Counted from the first letter of the stretch, positions 45,162 through 57,969 are shown. The stretch: 64,000 bases of DNA from Argentina anserina (GCF_933775445.1 NC_065878.1:1882001-1946000); one strand, 5' to 3'. Notes: generated from the letters alone by a model not told the origin. Program-made: numbers and translations.

Positions 45162-45690
45162 TTAAGGCTCCAATTTTCTTCCTGTGTTATAGAGGCTTTT
45201 AAGATGACTATATTCATCAAGGAATGAATTCAGAAGCAAAGTTACCAGAAAAGACTCATCAATAGTCATCTTCAGGCCCCTCAGCTTTTCAGCAAGGTTT
45301 GCTCCATGCATGATGTACTCTCTTATGCTTCCAGTGACATTGTATTTCATCCCAGTCAGTTTGTTCATCAGCATACTCTGCTCAGCCTTGTCAGATCTCT
45401 TGTACTTTTCAGCAATTGAGTTGTAGTACTCCTTGGCCTATTCAGAATTTGGTATACCACCCTTGACAACATCATTCATACTTTTCTTGATACAATTCAG
45501 TGCCATCTTGTTATGTTTTAGCCACTTTTCATACTTCTCCTTCTGGTCCTTAGAAGCATTTGCAGCAGGTTCAGTGGGTGGATCTTGCTTCAATACTTGA
45601 TCAATGTCCAGCATTGCCAAATTGAGTTCTATGTCAGCCTTCTATTCTTGATAGTTCAACCCATTGAGCTTTTAATACTAGTTGATATTC
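45162..45690 (-). pseudogene. copia gag N-terminal region, broken
   Basis: Two frames, LAMLDIDQVLKQDPP...EKWLKHNKMALNCIKKSM (45620-45438) and LMNKLTGMKYNVTGSIREYIMHGANLAEKL...FLDEYSHLKS (45374-45162), are the usual UBN2-type gag of copia. Stops and frame changes lie between them and near the presumed start at about 45705. Confidence 0.75.
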
Positions 45691-45705
45691 AGAGGAAAAA
45701 TCATG

Positions 45706-46052
45706 GCTGTAATGAATTTTGAACGTAAGTCAGTCATATATGAAATCTTTATTTACATATGTATTTTCAGTTTTACTAGATACTAAATATACAAATGCAT
45801 ATCTCAAATGTTAAATCATGTAGAAATAACTTGTAATGAATGTCATAATACAAATAGAACTGCATAAACATTTTCAAGATTTTGGCATCATGTGTGATAC
45901 ACTTATCTCTTATGTAATGCATGAATGTCTATATGATATACATCTAAAACAAGAATTTTCAGATCAGAGACTTAACCGCTATGGCAATCAAATCTCATTC
46001 CAAATTTTCATGTTTTATGATCTTTCTTGGTCTTTCAACTTAACATTGGTTC
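45706..46052 (-). other. Leader of the disrupted copia element
   Basis: AT-rich untranslated region between gag and the primer site; continues at 47290-47473 on the other side of the inserted gypsy-like piece. Confidence 0.5.
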
Positions 46053-47289
46053 TCGCATTGTGGACTCACATTTTCTGTTGCGGGAGGCAAAGCTCACCAA
46101 GGTACTCCATGGTAAGAAGATGCCACAGCGATATAGAATCACATACACCCAACTCCGCACCGCGCTAAGCCAGGCTATCATCCGCCTGTGATGGTGGATT
46201 AGGGTTGTGGGTTGGAGTCCCCGCACTTGTCGTTGAGATGGTACTTGTGGTGGTTGCGGGTTGGAGTACCTTGGTGATGGAAAATATTTTCTCAAGTTTC
46301 CCTAGAACTCGTGGTGTACGTCCATAACGGATCATCGCAGTCAATGCGCTCTGGCAGTGGTAACCAGTTGCTACTTTTTTTTTAACCTCAATCCGGAGGT
46401 TCTGCTCGACACAGTATTTGGCTAATATATGGGTGTTGTTGTTGCTATGGTGAGATTTGTTGCGCTGCTTCTTTGTTTCTTTCCGAGTGCTGGTGACGCC
46501 ATGGTGCAACACGCATAATTGATAGCTGGTTGCGCTGGGTTTTTGGCGCCGCAACTGAAGTTTTGTGGGGATACTTTGAACTTTCGTTTGCTTGCATGGT
46601 GGTGTACGTTGTCTTGGCATGGTGGTATGCATGAAAAGGATATAAAAGCTTTGATTGCGGAGACCCCTGGACCTCTTGAATGGCGCTGATGCGGCTTTGG
46701 CGGATTGGACTGATACGCTAAGGCCTTGGCGGATTGGCCTGCTACGCTAACATTTTGTTTTTAGCTAGCTTAGCTTTAGGAGAGTGACGAAGCTAATTGT
46801 TAGATTCCCACAGACGGCGCCAATGTTAATACACTTAGTTATCTTATTAATGAGGGTTAGCTGGACACAAGAAGTATAGTGGTTCACCTCCCTCTCTTAG
46901 GGTATGCTACGTCCACTTGAATTCACTAGTATAAGCAAATAGCCTTAAGTTATACAAGTAGTGGTTTGCCCACCTCTAAGTGGGATGAGAGGTATCTTTT
47001 ATAGGTGAGGGAACCCCTCTCATTTACATATTCTTCAATATGGGACAAGTGCCCCTCTAGGCTTACTATGGAGTCATCTTGATGAAGCCGGAAATGTGAC
47101 TTCCCGGTGGTGTCTTGGTGAGTTCCGACTATCATTGGAAAGCTTGTATGACGAGGTACGTTATTGATATCATGGTAGAGCCACATAGTGACTTGTAGAG
47201 CCACATAGTGACTTGTAGATCCGCCTAGACAGTGATGTTTATGCTCGGTGACATGTCATACTAGCTCTATGCTAGTAGGGGTGCCAACA
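46053..47289 (-). mobile_element. Truncated gypsy-like piece with one LTR and primer site
   Basis: An LTR-like unit 46824-47289 (TGTTAATACAC...GTGCCAACA) is followed on the minus strand by TTGGCGCCGTCTGTGGGAA (46805-46823), a TGGCGCC-type primer site common in plant Ty3/gypsy elements. About 750 bp of interior follow, including an open frame of 155 codons (46632-46165) with no recognised domain. The second LTR is missing, so the left border is approximate. It sits in the leader of the disrupted copia element. Confidence 0.6.
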
Positions 47290-47473
47290 AGTATGTTGAA
47301 TCATTTATCTATTTTCTCTTGCAGACATATATTAGCAATATTCATGTATAGGAGAAGATCATATAAGCATTTATAGATTCGTAAAACTTCATTGACATGC
47401 ATATCATAATCCCAGAAAACATTTGATAAAACTAAATTGCACATGAACATCAATCTAATATCTGAGCATAGTT

Positions 47474-47485
47474 GCTCTGATACCA
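47474..47485 (-). other. Primer-binding site of the disrupted copia element
   Basis: TGGTATCAGAGC on the minus strand, two bases from the LTR start at 47488; complementary to initiator tRNA-Met. Confidence 0.85.
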
Positions 47486-47487
47486 AC

Positions 47488-48025
47488 TGTAAGTTCTGCA
47501 TATACATAACTATCATAGTAACTACGAATATAAACTATGTAACTATGCTTGTAGCTATGTCTGATAAAAGATCAAATGCATATAGCAGATTACTAACTTG
47601 ACATTTTGTTGTTTGAATCCATGTCGATCTTCTCCTAGATTCACTTCTTAACACTCTCAGTTTTGTTTGATGGGACAAAATCAATGAGAATCAGTTTGTG
47701 CTCTAGAAGTGATCAAATTGGCTTAAAAAGGCTGCTGTCATGAATAACTGTCTGTGACAGTTTCATGACAGTTACTCAACAGCTCTTTCCATCAAAGAAA
47801 TGTCAAATAACTTTCTGTCTTAATCCAATCTGTGTCCTAATGATTTTATTGTTTGAATTTAAATTCAAATAAATGCTAACCAACTCTTATTACATAATCG
47901 ATTATATCAAAATATAAGTGAAGGTAAATATATATAACTCTTAATATAAAATTCTAAGCTTGTTTATTGATGTAAAATATAACCTTAGTTCTTTTATGCA
48001 GTAAAACTGCATAGATTATCTTACA
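47488..48025 (-). repeat. 5' LTR of the disrupted copia element
   Basis: 538 bp, TGTAAGTTCTGC...GATTATCTTACA. It carries a small duplication near its start (CTATGTAACTATGC) that is absent from the left LTR. Confidence 0.85.
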
Positions 48026-48686
48026 AAAATTGCTAAAAATGATGGCTACATATCACTTTTGAGAGGTGTACTCCAACAAGAATTATATTTAGCTTTTAAA
48101 CTTGTCTAGCTAGATTTAGTTAGACTATTTAACTAAAACTATATTTAGCTTTTACATAGCTATTCTATTAGAGCTCCAAGTTATCTTAAAAATTGGTAAG
48201 TTTCAATTTTTTTTTTCAAAATGACTTAGGGTGTTGGAGATGCCCTACTGTCAGTAGTTTCGAGCTTTTCTGCTATTTGTGATTATTGTTACTTATTCAT
48301 CTTAAGTAGAAATGAATGTTGGTGTTTGTTTTCGTCGTGGGTTTGTTTTCATTGTTTGATTGCGAATGTGATTTTGCTCAAGAGTCATGACTCTTCTGTT
48401 TTCAAGTTTTGTTGAAGAAATTGAGGGTTTTCTCAGGAAACTAAGGAAATGCATTTACAGGGGCTGTGGGAATTCTTTGACTTTTGGGTGTCTAGTTGTA
48501 TGCTTTACCCTATAATTCATTATGGAACTGATAAGAGATAGTGTTTGTTTTCCTCAACATTTCATTGCTCTTGTATATCTTGTTCTCGGTTGTATTATGG
48601 TTCCTTCCAATCTTAATATCATCTGTTATGACTGTGAGTGATATTTTGTTTTCGATGTAGCAGTAGAACCATGATTAGGTCTTCCT

Positions 48687-48721
<35 letters not shown>

Positions 48722-49080
48722 ATTGATACTTTCCCTTGCATCAATGCTTGTAATCTACTGTAATTATTGCTTCATATGAACATGTATGTTGATCGAACTT
48801 TATCTTTCTATCACTTATTCCAGCAGTATTAAACTCAATAAAATTTGTTTGATATGGCTGCTTTACATTTGCTTCTGTATTCCCTGACATTTAAAATTCC
48901 TATTACTTCAAATTGCCAAATTCCTTGATATTCATATTAAAGTTACTCTCAGCATATGCTCTCTGCTATTACATGTATTTTGTTAGGTTAATATTAACCT
49001 AGTAATGTTTGCCTTATTCTTATTCTTTTTCTTTATATTTTTGTATATTTATTTATTTCTTATTACGTTTCCTACTCATG
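48026..49080. other. Intergenic, no gene seen
   Basis: AT-rich, with an AG microsatellite at 48688-48719 (about 16 units). The region 48050-48240 has motifs seen in small plant MITEs (TTAGCTTTTA, GGTGTTGGAGATG), but no complete inverted repeat was verified. Confidence 0.45.
48688..48719. repeat. (AG)n microsatellite
   Basis: About 16 uninterrupted AG units. Confidence 0.9.
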
Positions 49081-49084
49081 CTAG

Positions 49085-50949
49085 GAAAATGTGCAAATGA
49101 TTGGAAACACGTCAAAAATAGTGGATTTAGCGCACATTATGGATTCGGGTGAAAGTTTCAAGCCAAAAAGAGCAAATGTGGAGATTTCACAAGAAAACAA
49201 AAGTCAACACCGGAAAATTCCGGTTAAACTCCGGCGATGTGAAGGTGGTTGCCGGAAATGGTGGTGGTTAAAGTCAATAAGTCAATGATGCATATTGGTG
49301 AATTATGAATTGTAAATTTTAATTTACAATTTAAATTCAAAATAGAAGAAGACAAATTAAGGAGACAATTTCAAGAAAAAGATCCACAATTTGTGCTCCA
49401 TGAATTGGGGATTTAAATTTAAAATAGAAAAGACAAATGAAAGGGACAATTTCAAGAACAAGATCCACAATTTGTGCTTCCACATTTGTCCACCATATCT
49501 AGCCATTCATCCCCTTACATCTCCACCATTCATTTGTGACCTTAAGACCTTTAAATACCCTCATTCTTCCCAAATTCGTGCATTCTCCTTCACCACACTA
49601 AAACTCCATCAAAACTTTATATTTTCCATAGTTTTAACATAGTTTTCTTAGGCCTAAGTCATAGATATCAAGTTGTGCAAAGAAAAGTGTAAAGTGTCTT
49701 GAGTTTTCACCAAAAACTAAAGATCATTTACACCTTTGATCAATCACAAACTTGTTTCATAGATTTGGGTCACTTCAGTCTCTTCATCCTCTACTCATAC
49801 TCTTTCTCAACCCTTGTTCTTTGTTCCTAGATTGTGTGGATAATATGGTGTTCATGGAGTTCTTCTTTTGTTAGAACCCATTAATACCATACTTAGAAGC
49901 ATTTTATTTCTTATTACATCTTTGTGGGTAGTAAACCTTTAGAGATACGGTTTGGTATCATTTGTACCAAACCCTTGGTAATCTCTTCTCTCTTTACTCT
50001 ACTGCTCTTTTGATGTATTTCATTTTCAAGGGTTTGTTGTATTTAATGGGTTGTGAGTAGTTGGATTTGAGGCTAGGCTAGCCCTAGCCAAACTCATGTG
50101 CTAATGAATTCATTTTACTTTTAATTGATGTTGATGCATGTTGAATCTATGGGCTTCTACATTTAAAATGCTTACTAAATGTGTTGCTAGTTTTGTCACC
50201 TAGAAACATGTTTAGGTAATTAATGAATCGGAACTTGAACTTGACAACTTCTTGAATCCGTGAGCATGGGTAGCCTTTAGGTGGTGGCTTAATGTTTCTT
50301 ATGGGAAATATTAAGTTGCTTGAATTTCTTACCTTGAACTTAATGTTTGTGCCATGAGTGTAATTACTCTAAGGGAGTGTTATGCTTGTGGTACATAGCC
50401 CACTTGTATTATAAGGTAATATAATTGGGACTAAGGTTTTGTGATTTAATTTGGCTCCAAAAGACTTTGTTAAATTGCATGATTAGTTGGTTTCTTGGTA
50501 GCTTCACCAAAGCACTAGGGGGAAGTTTGTCAAACATGTTATGCATTAATCTTGAGTTACATTTGTGCATGAGTATGACTAGGTGCAATGCCTAAGTCTC
50601 TACTCCTCTTTTGATTTTATCTTTACATTTACCTTTTCTTGTTGTTTTTGTGCAATAATTAGTTTGCTTAGCTTAATTCTAAAATCAACCAAGTCGATTC
50701 ACTACCACTTGTTAATACCATCTTCATAATTCTTAGCTTCCAAATGGCTAATGTTGTGAACTTGTAAAAAGTTAGAATGCATGTTTTTCTAGTTTTTTTT
50801 GCGGAAATCTAGTTAGAGTTGAGTTTCCCCCAATCCTTTGGGTACGATACTCTACATTTTTCCTTACTAAAACTTGACCTCCTATACTTGGGAGTATGTA
50901 GTTTCACACATAAATACACATAATCATACTTAAGTGATTGAACCAACAT
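49085..50949 (+). repeat. LTR-like relic, about 1.9 kb
   Basis: No coding sequence. The right end carries TTTCCCCCAATCCTTTGGGTACGATACT and then ATACTTGGGAGTATG, and closes with AACCAACA. This resembles the 3' end of large Athila/Tat-type gypsy LTRs, where a 'gggttcgactct...ctatacttg' stretch is usual. The left border and target duplication could not be fixed, so class and limits are tentative. Confidence 0.35.
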
Positions 50950-53900
50950 ATTTACAGCATAGGGGTTCAACTTATTTTAGATTATGTAATGTAGCTTATC
51001 AGCTCTACATTTTGAAAGAATGGTTTACAAATGGCATGGATTTCCTTCTTCTTCCTTTTCTTTGGGATTGATGGTTCAGAGATAGTATTCATCTGATTGG
51101 TATTGAACAATTTTGATTTGACTGCTTTTTTAGCACCTGCTCGATAGGGGAGATGTTCTCCCTTCAAGAGAAACGTTAACCTAGCTAGACATATTTGCAG
51201 TTATTACCTGACAAGATAGAAACTTTGTGAATATGCAATGTTGAAAAGGTGGAGGAATAACCAATTGATGACACACTTGATTTCCCTGGGAGGGCAAGGA
51301 TCCTTATTACTACAAATAAAAACGTAACGTTGACTAGTAAAAGAGTAAAGCAATCTATCCAGGTTTAAACTCTTTTATGATGCCTGAGTGTTTTTATTCC
51401 AGGTACTTTCTGTAGCTACAAGAATTTGGACAGTTGAATATGATATGCTGAGTTTGTCAATTTTGAAACCTTTTTGCTTTTCACCTTCTAGGATAAGATT
51501 ATGTTTGTAACACTCAATCAAGAACAGATTTCTTCTTATACCTGTGCCAAGGAGATGGTGGCTGGGAAGGGCAGAGAAAGCTATATTGCTCATACTAAAT
51601 TGCTAGTGCAATATAAATCTAGAAGAATCTTAAGCACTATGATGCAGATGAGATTCCATCAGAAATGGTCCAACCGTATGTTATCTATGCATGTCATAAG
51701 TGGAATCTTGTCTGGTTAGGAAAAAACCGGTGCCCGCATTTGAGCCTGATGTAGTCGAAATGTTTTGGCATGTCAAGGAACCAGAACTTAAATCACTTCG
51801 GAACTCATCCGAGTTCAAGTTCTGCATACTTTCATTCAAATTTAAAATTTCACACTTGATAAAAAGTTCCAGTGTTTTCTTTCCGTTTTGTTTCTTGTGA
51901 AGATGATAGTTTGAATACTTCTGTATTCTACTTGCTTATGAAACTTTCTGTTTCAATTGTTTCTATTGATTCTCTCAACATTTTCAATCTAGAAAACTTC
52001 TGTTCTTTAACAGTTGCTGTGCTATGACATTTTGCTTTACTTATTGGTACTTAAAATTTATATTATGCAGTGATTCATTAGACAGATAACTTTTGAATGT
52101 TCCAAACATAAATTTGCTAAAGTTTTTTTTTGGGGTAATTCATTATACACCCAAAAATCAACACCCATTTTAAAATAAACCCACCTCTACAACTCTTTCA
52201 ATTAGGTTGAATAAAAAAGGAAAAATAAATTATTTAATATAAGAAACCAAACCTGCTATTGATTAAAATTACTTTTCTTGCCACTAATACAAACAATAAG
52301 ATATTTCTAAATCACTTAATTATAGCTTCCATCCAATCATTGTTGAAAATTATGTACAAAATTCCATAATTTAAGCTCACTATATTAATATTTTTATTAC
52401 AAATTTGTAATTCTTTGTCTTAATTCACGTTGTTTTTAATTAACTTTATGTCTTAATTATGAATTATTCTATAATACTAACTATTTTATTTCAATTAATT
52501 TCATAATTATTGAGAAAATCATGAAACTTTTTAATAAAACATATGAAAAAGTTAGGTGAAAATGAATTTCGATTTATAGAAGATATGTATATATAGGTAG
52601 TTTTTGGCTATATGCATAGGATATTTGATTAGATACTTTTTGTAGTTAACTTGAGGTTTTGAAAATCATCTGGTGTGTAGGAAATTTATTTTTATATTTA
52701 TTTTCATTTGATACCTATGTATTAGAGTCATTTTTTATTATACCTCTTCGTTAGATTTGTCACTACATTATACCTATATTTAGTTAGAAGGTTATAGTAC
52801 TCAAGCCCTACATAATAGGTAAATTAGAAATGTAAATAACTATAATTAAAAAACTATCTCGATCAAAATAATATACCTAAAAAGAAGAGAAAAAATAACA
52901 AAGAACAATATCACTATGTACCTTATAATCAGATATCATTCGTGCTTGTACAAAGACACCAATTATGAGTGTAAAAGTGAATATGCAAAACTCTTACTCT
53001 CATTTGAGCCATTTCTTCCCCTTCTCCAACCCTTTCTTTTATTTCAAAGTAATTTTCCGATTATCAGTCAGTCTGTTGAGTCACATGCAAGAAAAATTAT
53101 TGATGCTTGTCTTCTTTCCCTAATTTCTTTGAAGCAAGTAGAAGTTTTTTCTAAAGATTCAAATGAAATGGGACTTTGAACTCTAGGTAAAATATGAAAT
53201 TGTATTACCTACACATTAGGAAATAAAACTATATCACAAGTATATGTATACACACACACACATGCACTTAAGGTATAAAATCAAGAAAGTCATAATGTAA
53301 TTGATTATGATGCATTTAAATGGAGTTAAATTTTAGTTTAGCATTCAAAATTCAAACTTATGTTGAAATTGAGAAAATACTAAATTTTGTTTTAGTTAAT
53401 CTGAAGGACAAAATGGTGAAGACATAAAGAAATGAATAAAAATAACAATAATAAATGCTTAGTATATATATGAATTGGGTCTAAATCTAAAGAAAAATAG
53501 GATATGAGTTTATTTTTTAAAAAAAAGCTCCAAAATTGAGTTTATCTCTAATTTTCTCTTTTTTTTCTCTCTTTTTCTCTGCATAAATCTGATACTATTA
53601 CGTAGAGTTTTATTTTGTGATTTTTCGGTCAAACGAGCTTTATATTTCATCCTTATCTATAAGTTCTCCCAGTAGATTTTCAATTGTAAAATCATTTTAT
53701 TCCATTACATTATACCTAGTTGACACACTGGCTTATCATCTATACATTTCGAAAGGACCAGGTTGGCCTTTTAGGACTATCCAGATATTTGTCAGTTAGA
53801 GTCTGCAGATGCGTTCTTAAAAGATGCCACAACCACAAGTGAAATTTTGTCTAGGAAAGAATAGGTTGCTGCACTTGCACTTGATGAAGTAGAAATGCTG

Positions 53901-54870
53901 AACCACGCAAGCAGGGGGGAATAAGAAGGCTTGATTGAAATTTGTCCCCTCTCAGCGATACATCAATCTACAACAGTTGGTGGAATTTACAAGATCTACT
54001 TCACTATTCTGTGTGATTGGTTGAGAGAATGTTGAGAGGTGTTGGTGGAAGGAAACAAACCACTGAAACCAGAGGAGAAGCTCATATCGCCTTGCTGATC
54101 TATAATAGTTAAATGCTGACCACTTGGGAAATTGCAGTAGTGCATTTGGATTTGTCCATTAGACTTTTGAGCAGAGTTCTGTGCCTCAATTGTTCAAATC
54201 AATTAAACCGTGCGACTACCTTTCCTATCATTTCTCACAGCATTTTGAAGGTAGAAGTATTTTCTGGTTTTCAGATATTGTGCTATTGAAACTTGAAAGT
54301 CTATGTCAAACTCTTAAAATTGCAGACATTCATATTTTCTGATGCCCAAGTGATTCATAAACTTGCACATTTGACTTAATCTTTTGTGTTTCAATTGAAC
54401 TATGCTGTACGTATAGCCTGTAAGATCAACATGTTTGATTAGTCACCCCAGTTACCCAGTAGTTCTCAAACTAAAATCAATGTCGTCATACTAAAGTGCT
54501 ACTACTGTGTTCAACTTGTCCAAGCTAAACTGCGGCTCTCATTTTGAAAGAGAGATTGGTGTGCAGAAATAGCCCTTCATGGCTTCATCGTCTCTTTTGT
54601 GTTAGTATACTCAGAGGTCTGGTCGGAGCAAACAAACCGGAACTATCACCTTGTTGATGCATATATTAGATTAGCCATTACAATTCTGGGTAATGTAATT
54701 AAGCACTTTAAGTGCAAATGTTTCATTCACGAATATGAAAAATCCAAAGAATACTCGGCAAGAGACTTGGAGGGAGTCGCATGGTTGACACCGCATGCAG
54801 GTGAGGAACAGCTTGTGTCAAATGCAGAAAAAACACACGTAAAGCTCTATCCATGCATGCAGATTTTCAC
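50950..54870. other. AT-rich intergenic region
   Basis: No supported gene over 3.9 kb. Segments at about 51490-51790 and 53790-54100 are less AT-rich and carry short open frames (72, 66 and 60 codons) that could be exon relics, but I recognise no family. A short CA repeat is near 53250. The rest is simple AT-rich DNA. Confidence 0.4.
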
Positions 54871-54876
54871 CACGTG
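54871..54876. promoter_or_regulatory. G-box/ABRE-like motif upstream of the glyoxalase gene
   Basis: CCACGTGTC context (core CACGTG) about 145 bases before the ATG; ACACACGT occurs at about 54833. G-box cores bind bZIP and bHLH factors and, in this context, often abscisic-acid-responsive bZIPs. A TTTAAAA element near 54943 may be the TATA region. Confidence 0.45.
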
Positions 54877-55021
54877 TCAATAGCTCACATCGTCCATCTG
54901 CCGCCGCTGGAATTGGAGACAAGTCAGACGACCGCAATACCACTTTAAAACCCTCTTCCCTCAGTTCCCTTCTCCATACACGTACTGAGATAACATCTTC
55001 ACCGCTTGAGGAAAGCTCAAA

Positions 55022-56112
55022 ATGTCTCAGACGCAGCAGGGGAAGGAAGAAGACTCTAATGTGCAGGTGGAGAAGTTATCAAACAATGAGGAGAACCAAC
55101 ACAAAAAAATTGATCATGAAGGGAAGGATCAAAAGGAACAGCACCCACTTCCACTAATGGCCTTGAATCATGTATCGAGGCTTTGTAGGAATGTGGAGGA
55201 GTCGGTAGATTTCTACACAAAAGTGTTGGGATTTGTCAAGATTGAGAGGCCACCGGCTTTAAATTTCAACGGTGCTTGGTTGTTTAACTATGGAGTTGGG
55301 ATTCACTTGGTGCAGTCCAAGGATGAGGAGATGCGCCCTGCTGCAGATCAGGATCATTTGGATCCCATGGACAATCACATCTCATTTCAGGTTCCTTTTT
55401 TCTTTTTTTCTTTTTTTTTTGCAATGGAACTGTTCAAATGCAAGTTTTTTTTTTTTGTTAGTCACACACAATTTAGACCTACATGCTTTTAGGATAGTGG
55501 GTCTGATACGAACAATAGCATGTACTTGTTCATGGATAAGATTCGTAGTCATACTTGAAATGTTTAAAAGGTCTAGCTTATTTATACTTGTTCATTGCTA
55601 ATTTCTGGAATTTGAGTCCTGAGTTGCATCTCCCATGCCAGTGATGCTAATTGCTACCATGCTAGGTAGGAGTTGAATTTTACATCTGAGCTAAAATAAT
55701 GAAAGAGGGCAAGACAACATCGGTTTAGCCTAGTAAGCTGCCAATGAGGATAAACCCGACTAAAATTACTACTATTGATTTGTTCAAGTCAAATGAGCCA
55801 TTTTATTTAGACCATTTCTATATATAGTATACTGTATGCTGTGATTTGGTAATTTATGAACTGAATTTGCAGTGTGAGGACATGGATGCAATAGTGAAGA
55901 AATTGGAGGAGCTAAACATAGAATACCTGAAGAGGACGGTGGAGGATGATAAAAACCGGGCAAAAATTGATCAAATCTTCTTCAATGACCCTGATGGATT
56001 CATGATTGAGATATGCAATTGTGAGAATCTCAAGCTTGTTCCTGCAGGTTCCATGGGCAAACTAAAGCTGCCATTTGATAGGCATATTCCTCCTGTAGAT
56101 GTGAGCGACTGA
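55022..56112 (+). CDS. Glyoxalase-I-like (VOC) protein, 2 exons
   Basis: Exons 55022-55390 and 55873-56112 join in phase 0 (TTTCAG|GTTCC and TTGCAG|TGTGAG) into 202 residues. One VOC domain covers about 45-185: LMALNHVSRLCRNVEESVDFYTKVLGF, GAWLFNYGVGIHLVQ, DNHISFQCEDMD and FFNDPDGFMIEICNC. His50, His119 and Glu169 are the likely metal ligands. Close relatives are the short plant glyoxalase-I-like proteins (At1g15380/At1g80160 type), a group distinct from the classical two-domain enzyme; their detoxification role is less certain. The first 40 residues are a charged, low-complexity extension (Glu/Lys/Asn/Gln) with no clear targeting signal. A G-box lies upstream; a gypsy LTR begins 255 bases downstream. 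Confidence 0.9.
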
Positions 56113-57148
56113 GGTATTGGTGGCAATTAAAGGAAGTAACTTTATCAACCACTCTCCTATTTGCCCACATATGATCATCTTCCATTCTTCCTAGATTAAT
56201 GGCGTGTGTTGTTTTCATTTAGCATGCTTAATAGTTTATTCTAAAACTCTGAATTTTTTTATTAATTTATTTTTATCTTAAATTCAATGATAATAAATAT
56301 ATTAACAAATTTAGAGTTCCGGGTTTATCGTTTAGGGAGTTTAGGATTTTAGAAGTTTTACAGTTAGTGTAACGACCCCAAAATTCTGGGCTTAAAAACT
56401 CAAAATTCTAAAGTCGTTAAACACAAAATAATCTCAATAAAATCGAAATTATTCAAATGTCACAGTGGAACAATTCTGAGTTCTCAATTCCACTCAGACA
56501 AACCAATTATTACAACCCAAATTATAATCCATACATAAAATGGAAATGTAATAATCCTCACAAATCACTCACAAATCTCACAAATAACATCACACCAATT
56601 CACGCTAAAACCTCACCACAAGTAGGATACGAACAACTTCGAGCCTCTGTAGTCGTCACTCAACCTCCACTAATCAGCACCTGCGGAATTATCCCCTACA
56701 CCATCGAATTGGTGCACCGGGATTGTAAACACAAACCCGGTAAGCTTATAGCTCGTATGAGTAAAATCAAAATATAATTCGCATATCAAAATATATGAAA
56801 GATCACAAAACAACAAATATAAATGCCCTCATGAGTCAATGGACAGCCCATCTGGTTGTTCCAAAGAAATATGAAATGAAACGCTCATGAGAAAATTAAG
56901 TAACCCTTCTGGTTACCAATTGCATTTATAATACGGGTACCAAGAACGCTGGTACACATCTGTTACCCCTCTCGTAATACACCGCTGATATTGGATAGCC
57001 ACCCGCTACCCAACATCCAAAATAAACTGAGTACCCATGAGCAGATAACCACCCGTTACCTCACATGCAGTACTAAGGCAGACAGACTAGAGCTCTAACT
57101 GTATCGTAACTTTCGCCCGGCCAAAAGCTAGATTCTGACTTGTCACAT

Positions 57149-57345
57149 ACGTACAATAATCTCACATCATATTGTACCAAAAATCAGGTCCGAAGACAAT
57201 TCACATTTTAACAATCTCAATGTTAAAAATCACGTACAATAATCTCACATCATATTGTACCAAAAATCAGGTCCGAAGACAATTCACATTTTAACAATCT
57301 CAATGTTAAAAATCACGTACAATAATCTCACATCATATTGTACAA
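57149..57345. repeat. 83-bp tandem repeat, about 2.4 copies
   Basis: Units begin with ACGTACAATAATCTCACATC at 57149, 57232 and 57315 (partial). The same array is present in the second LTR from about 63725. Confidence 0.9.
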
Positions 57346-57969
57346 ATCAACGTCACAATAAAATCATGATAGTATATTATATAGCAAACTATATATATAT
57401 ATATATATATACGTATTTAATTACCATTTGTACGATATATATATATATATATAATTCATTATATCTTATACATGTCATAATTTATAAACACGTCCGAAGA
57501 CAAAACGTTTAACAATCTCCACATAAAACTCACATGCTTGTCATCAAAATGATCTATTTTAAATGAATTCATAACAGTATATAATATAGCAAATCATATA
57601 TATATGTACTTATTACCATTTTTACAATATATATATATTCCTCTATATTGTATACTTGTTGTATTTCAATATTTAAAACTCTTGCAAATATCTTAGAATC
57701 ACCGCAAGGGTAGATTCCTAAATGTGTGAGATTTTACTCACCTTATTGACTTGAGCGTAATTCCACAATTCCCGAAGATAATTCCTTTCCTTGATTTAAC
57801 GATCACCTTGAAAAGATAAGAAAAGAATTTAGAATCGTTTCGTAACCTTTAAATGCCGAAACAGTAATAATCGGATACTATTCAGCAATTTTCGGTTTTA
57901 CGAAGTTACTGTTCAGTGTTACTATTCACGGTTACTGTACAAATATACCATTAATACGTATTCATGTAT

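Larger units (their letters stand above)
31686..48025 (-). mobile_element. Ty1/copia element disrupted by nested insertions
   Basis: Minus-strand copia element. The 3' LTR is 31686-32179 plus 37992-38006 (split by a gypsy element). The 5' LTR is 47488-48025. The primer site complementary to initiator tRNA-Met (TGGTATCAGAGC) is at 47474-47485, and the purine tract at about 38007-38021. Gag, zinc knuckle, protease, integrase, RT and RNase H pieces run from about 45690 to 38650. Insertions: gypsy 32180-37991, solo LTR 39308-41808, foreign segment 42158-42793, gypsy-like piece about 46053-47289. Removing these leaves roughly 5.5 kb, normal for copia. Outer flanks show no clean duplication; the left LTR tip looks degraded. 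Confidence 0.85.

Noticed and set aside
46165..46632. 155-codon minus-strand ORF as a gene
   Set aside because: Low-complexity Thr/Ser/Pro-rich ends and location inside a truncated LTR-type element; no recognised domain.
56457..56777. 106-codon ORF, repeated at 63032-63352, as a conserved gene pair
   Set aside because: Both copies lie at the same place in the two LTRs of one element; the duplication is explained by the LTRs and there is no known domain.
57149..57345. Direct repeats as a CRISPR array
   Set aside because: Contiguous 83-bp units without spacers, inside a plant LTR; simple tandem duplication.
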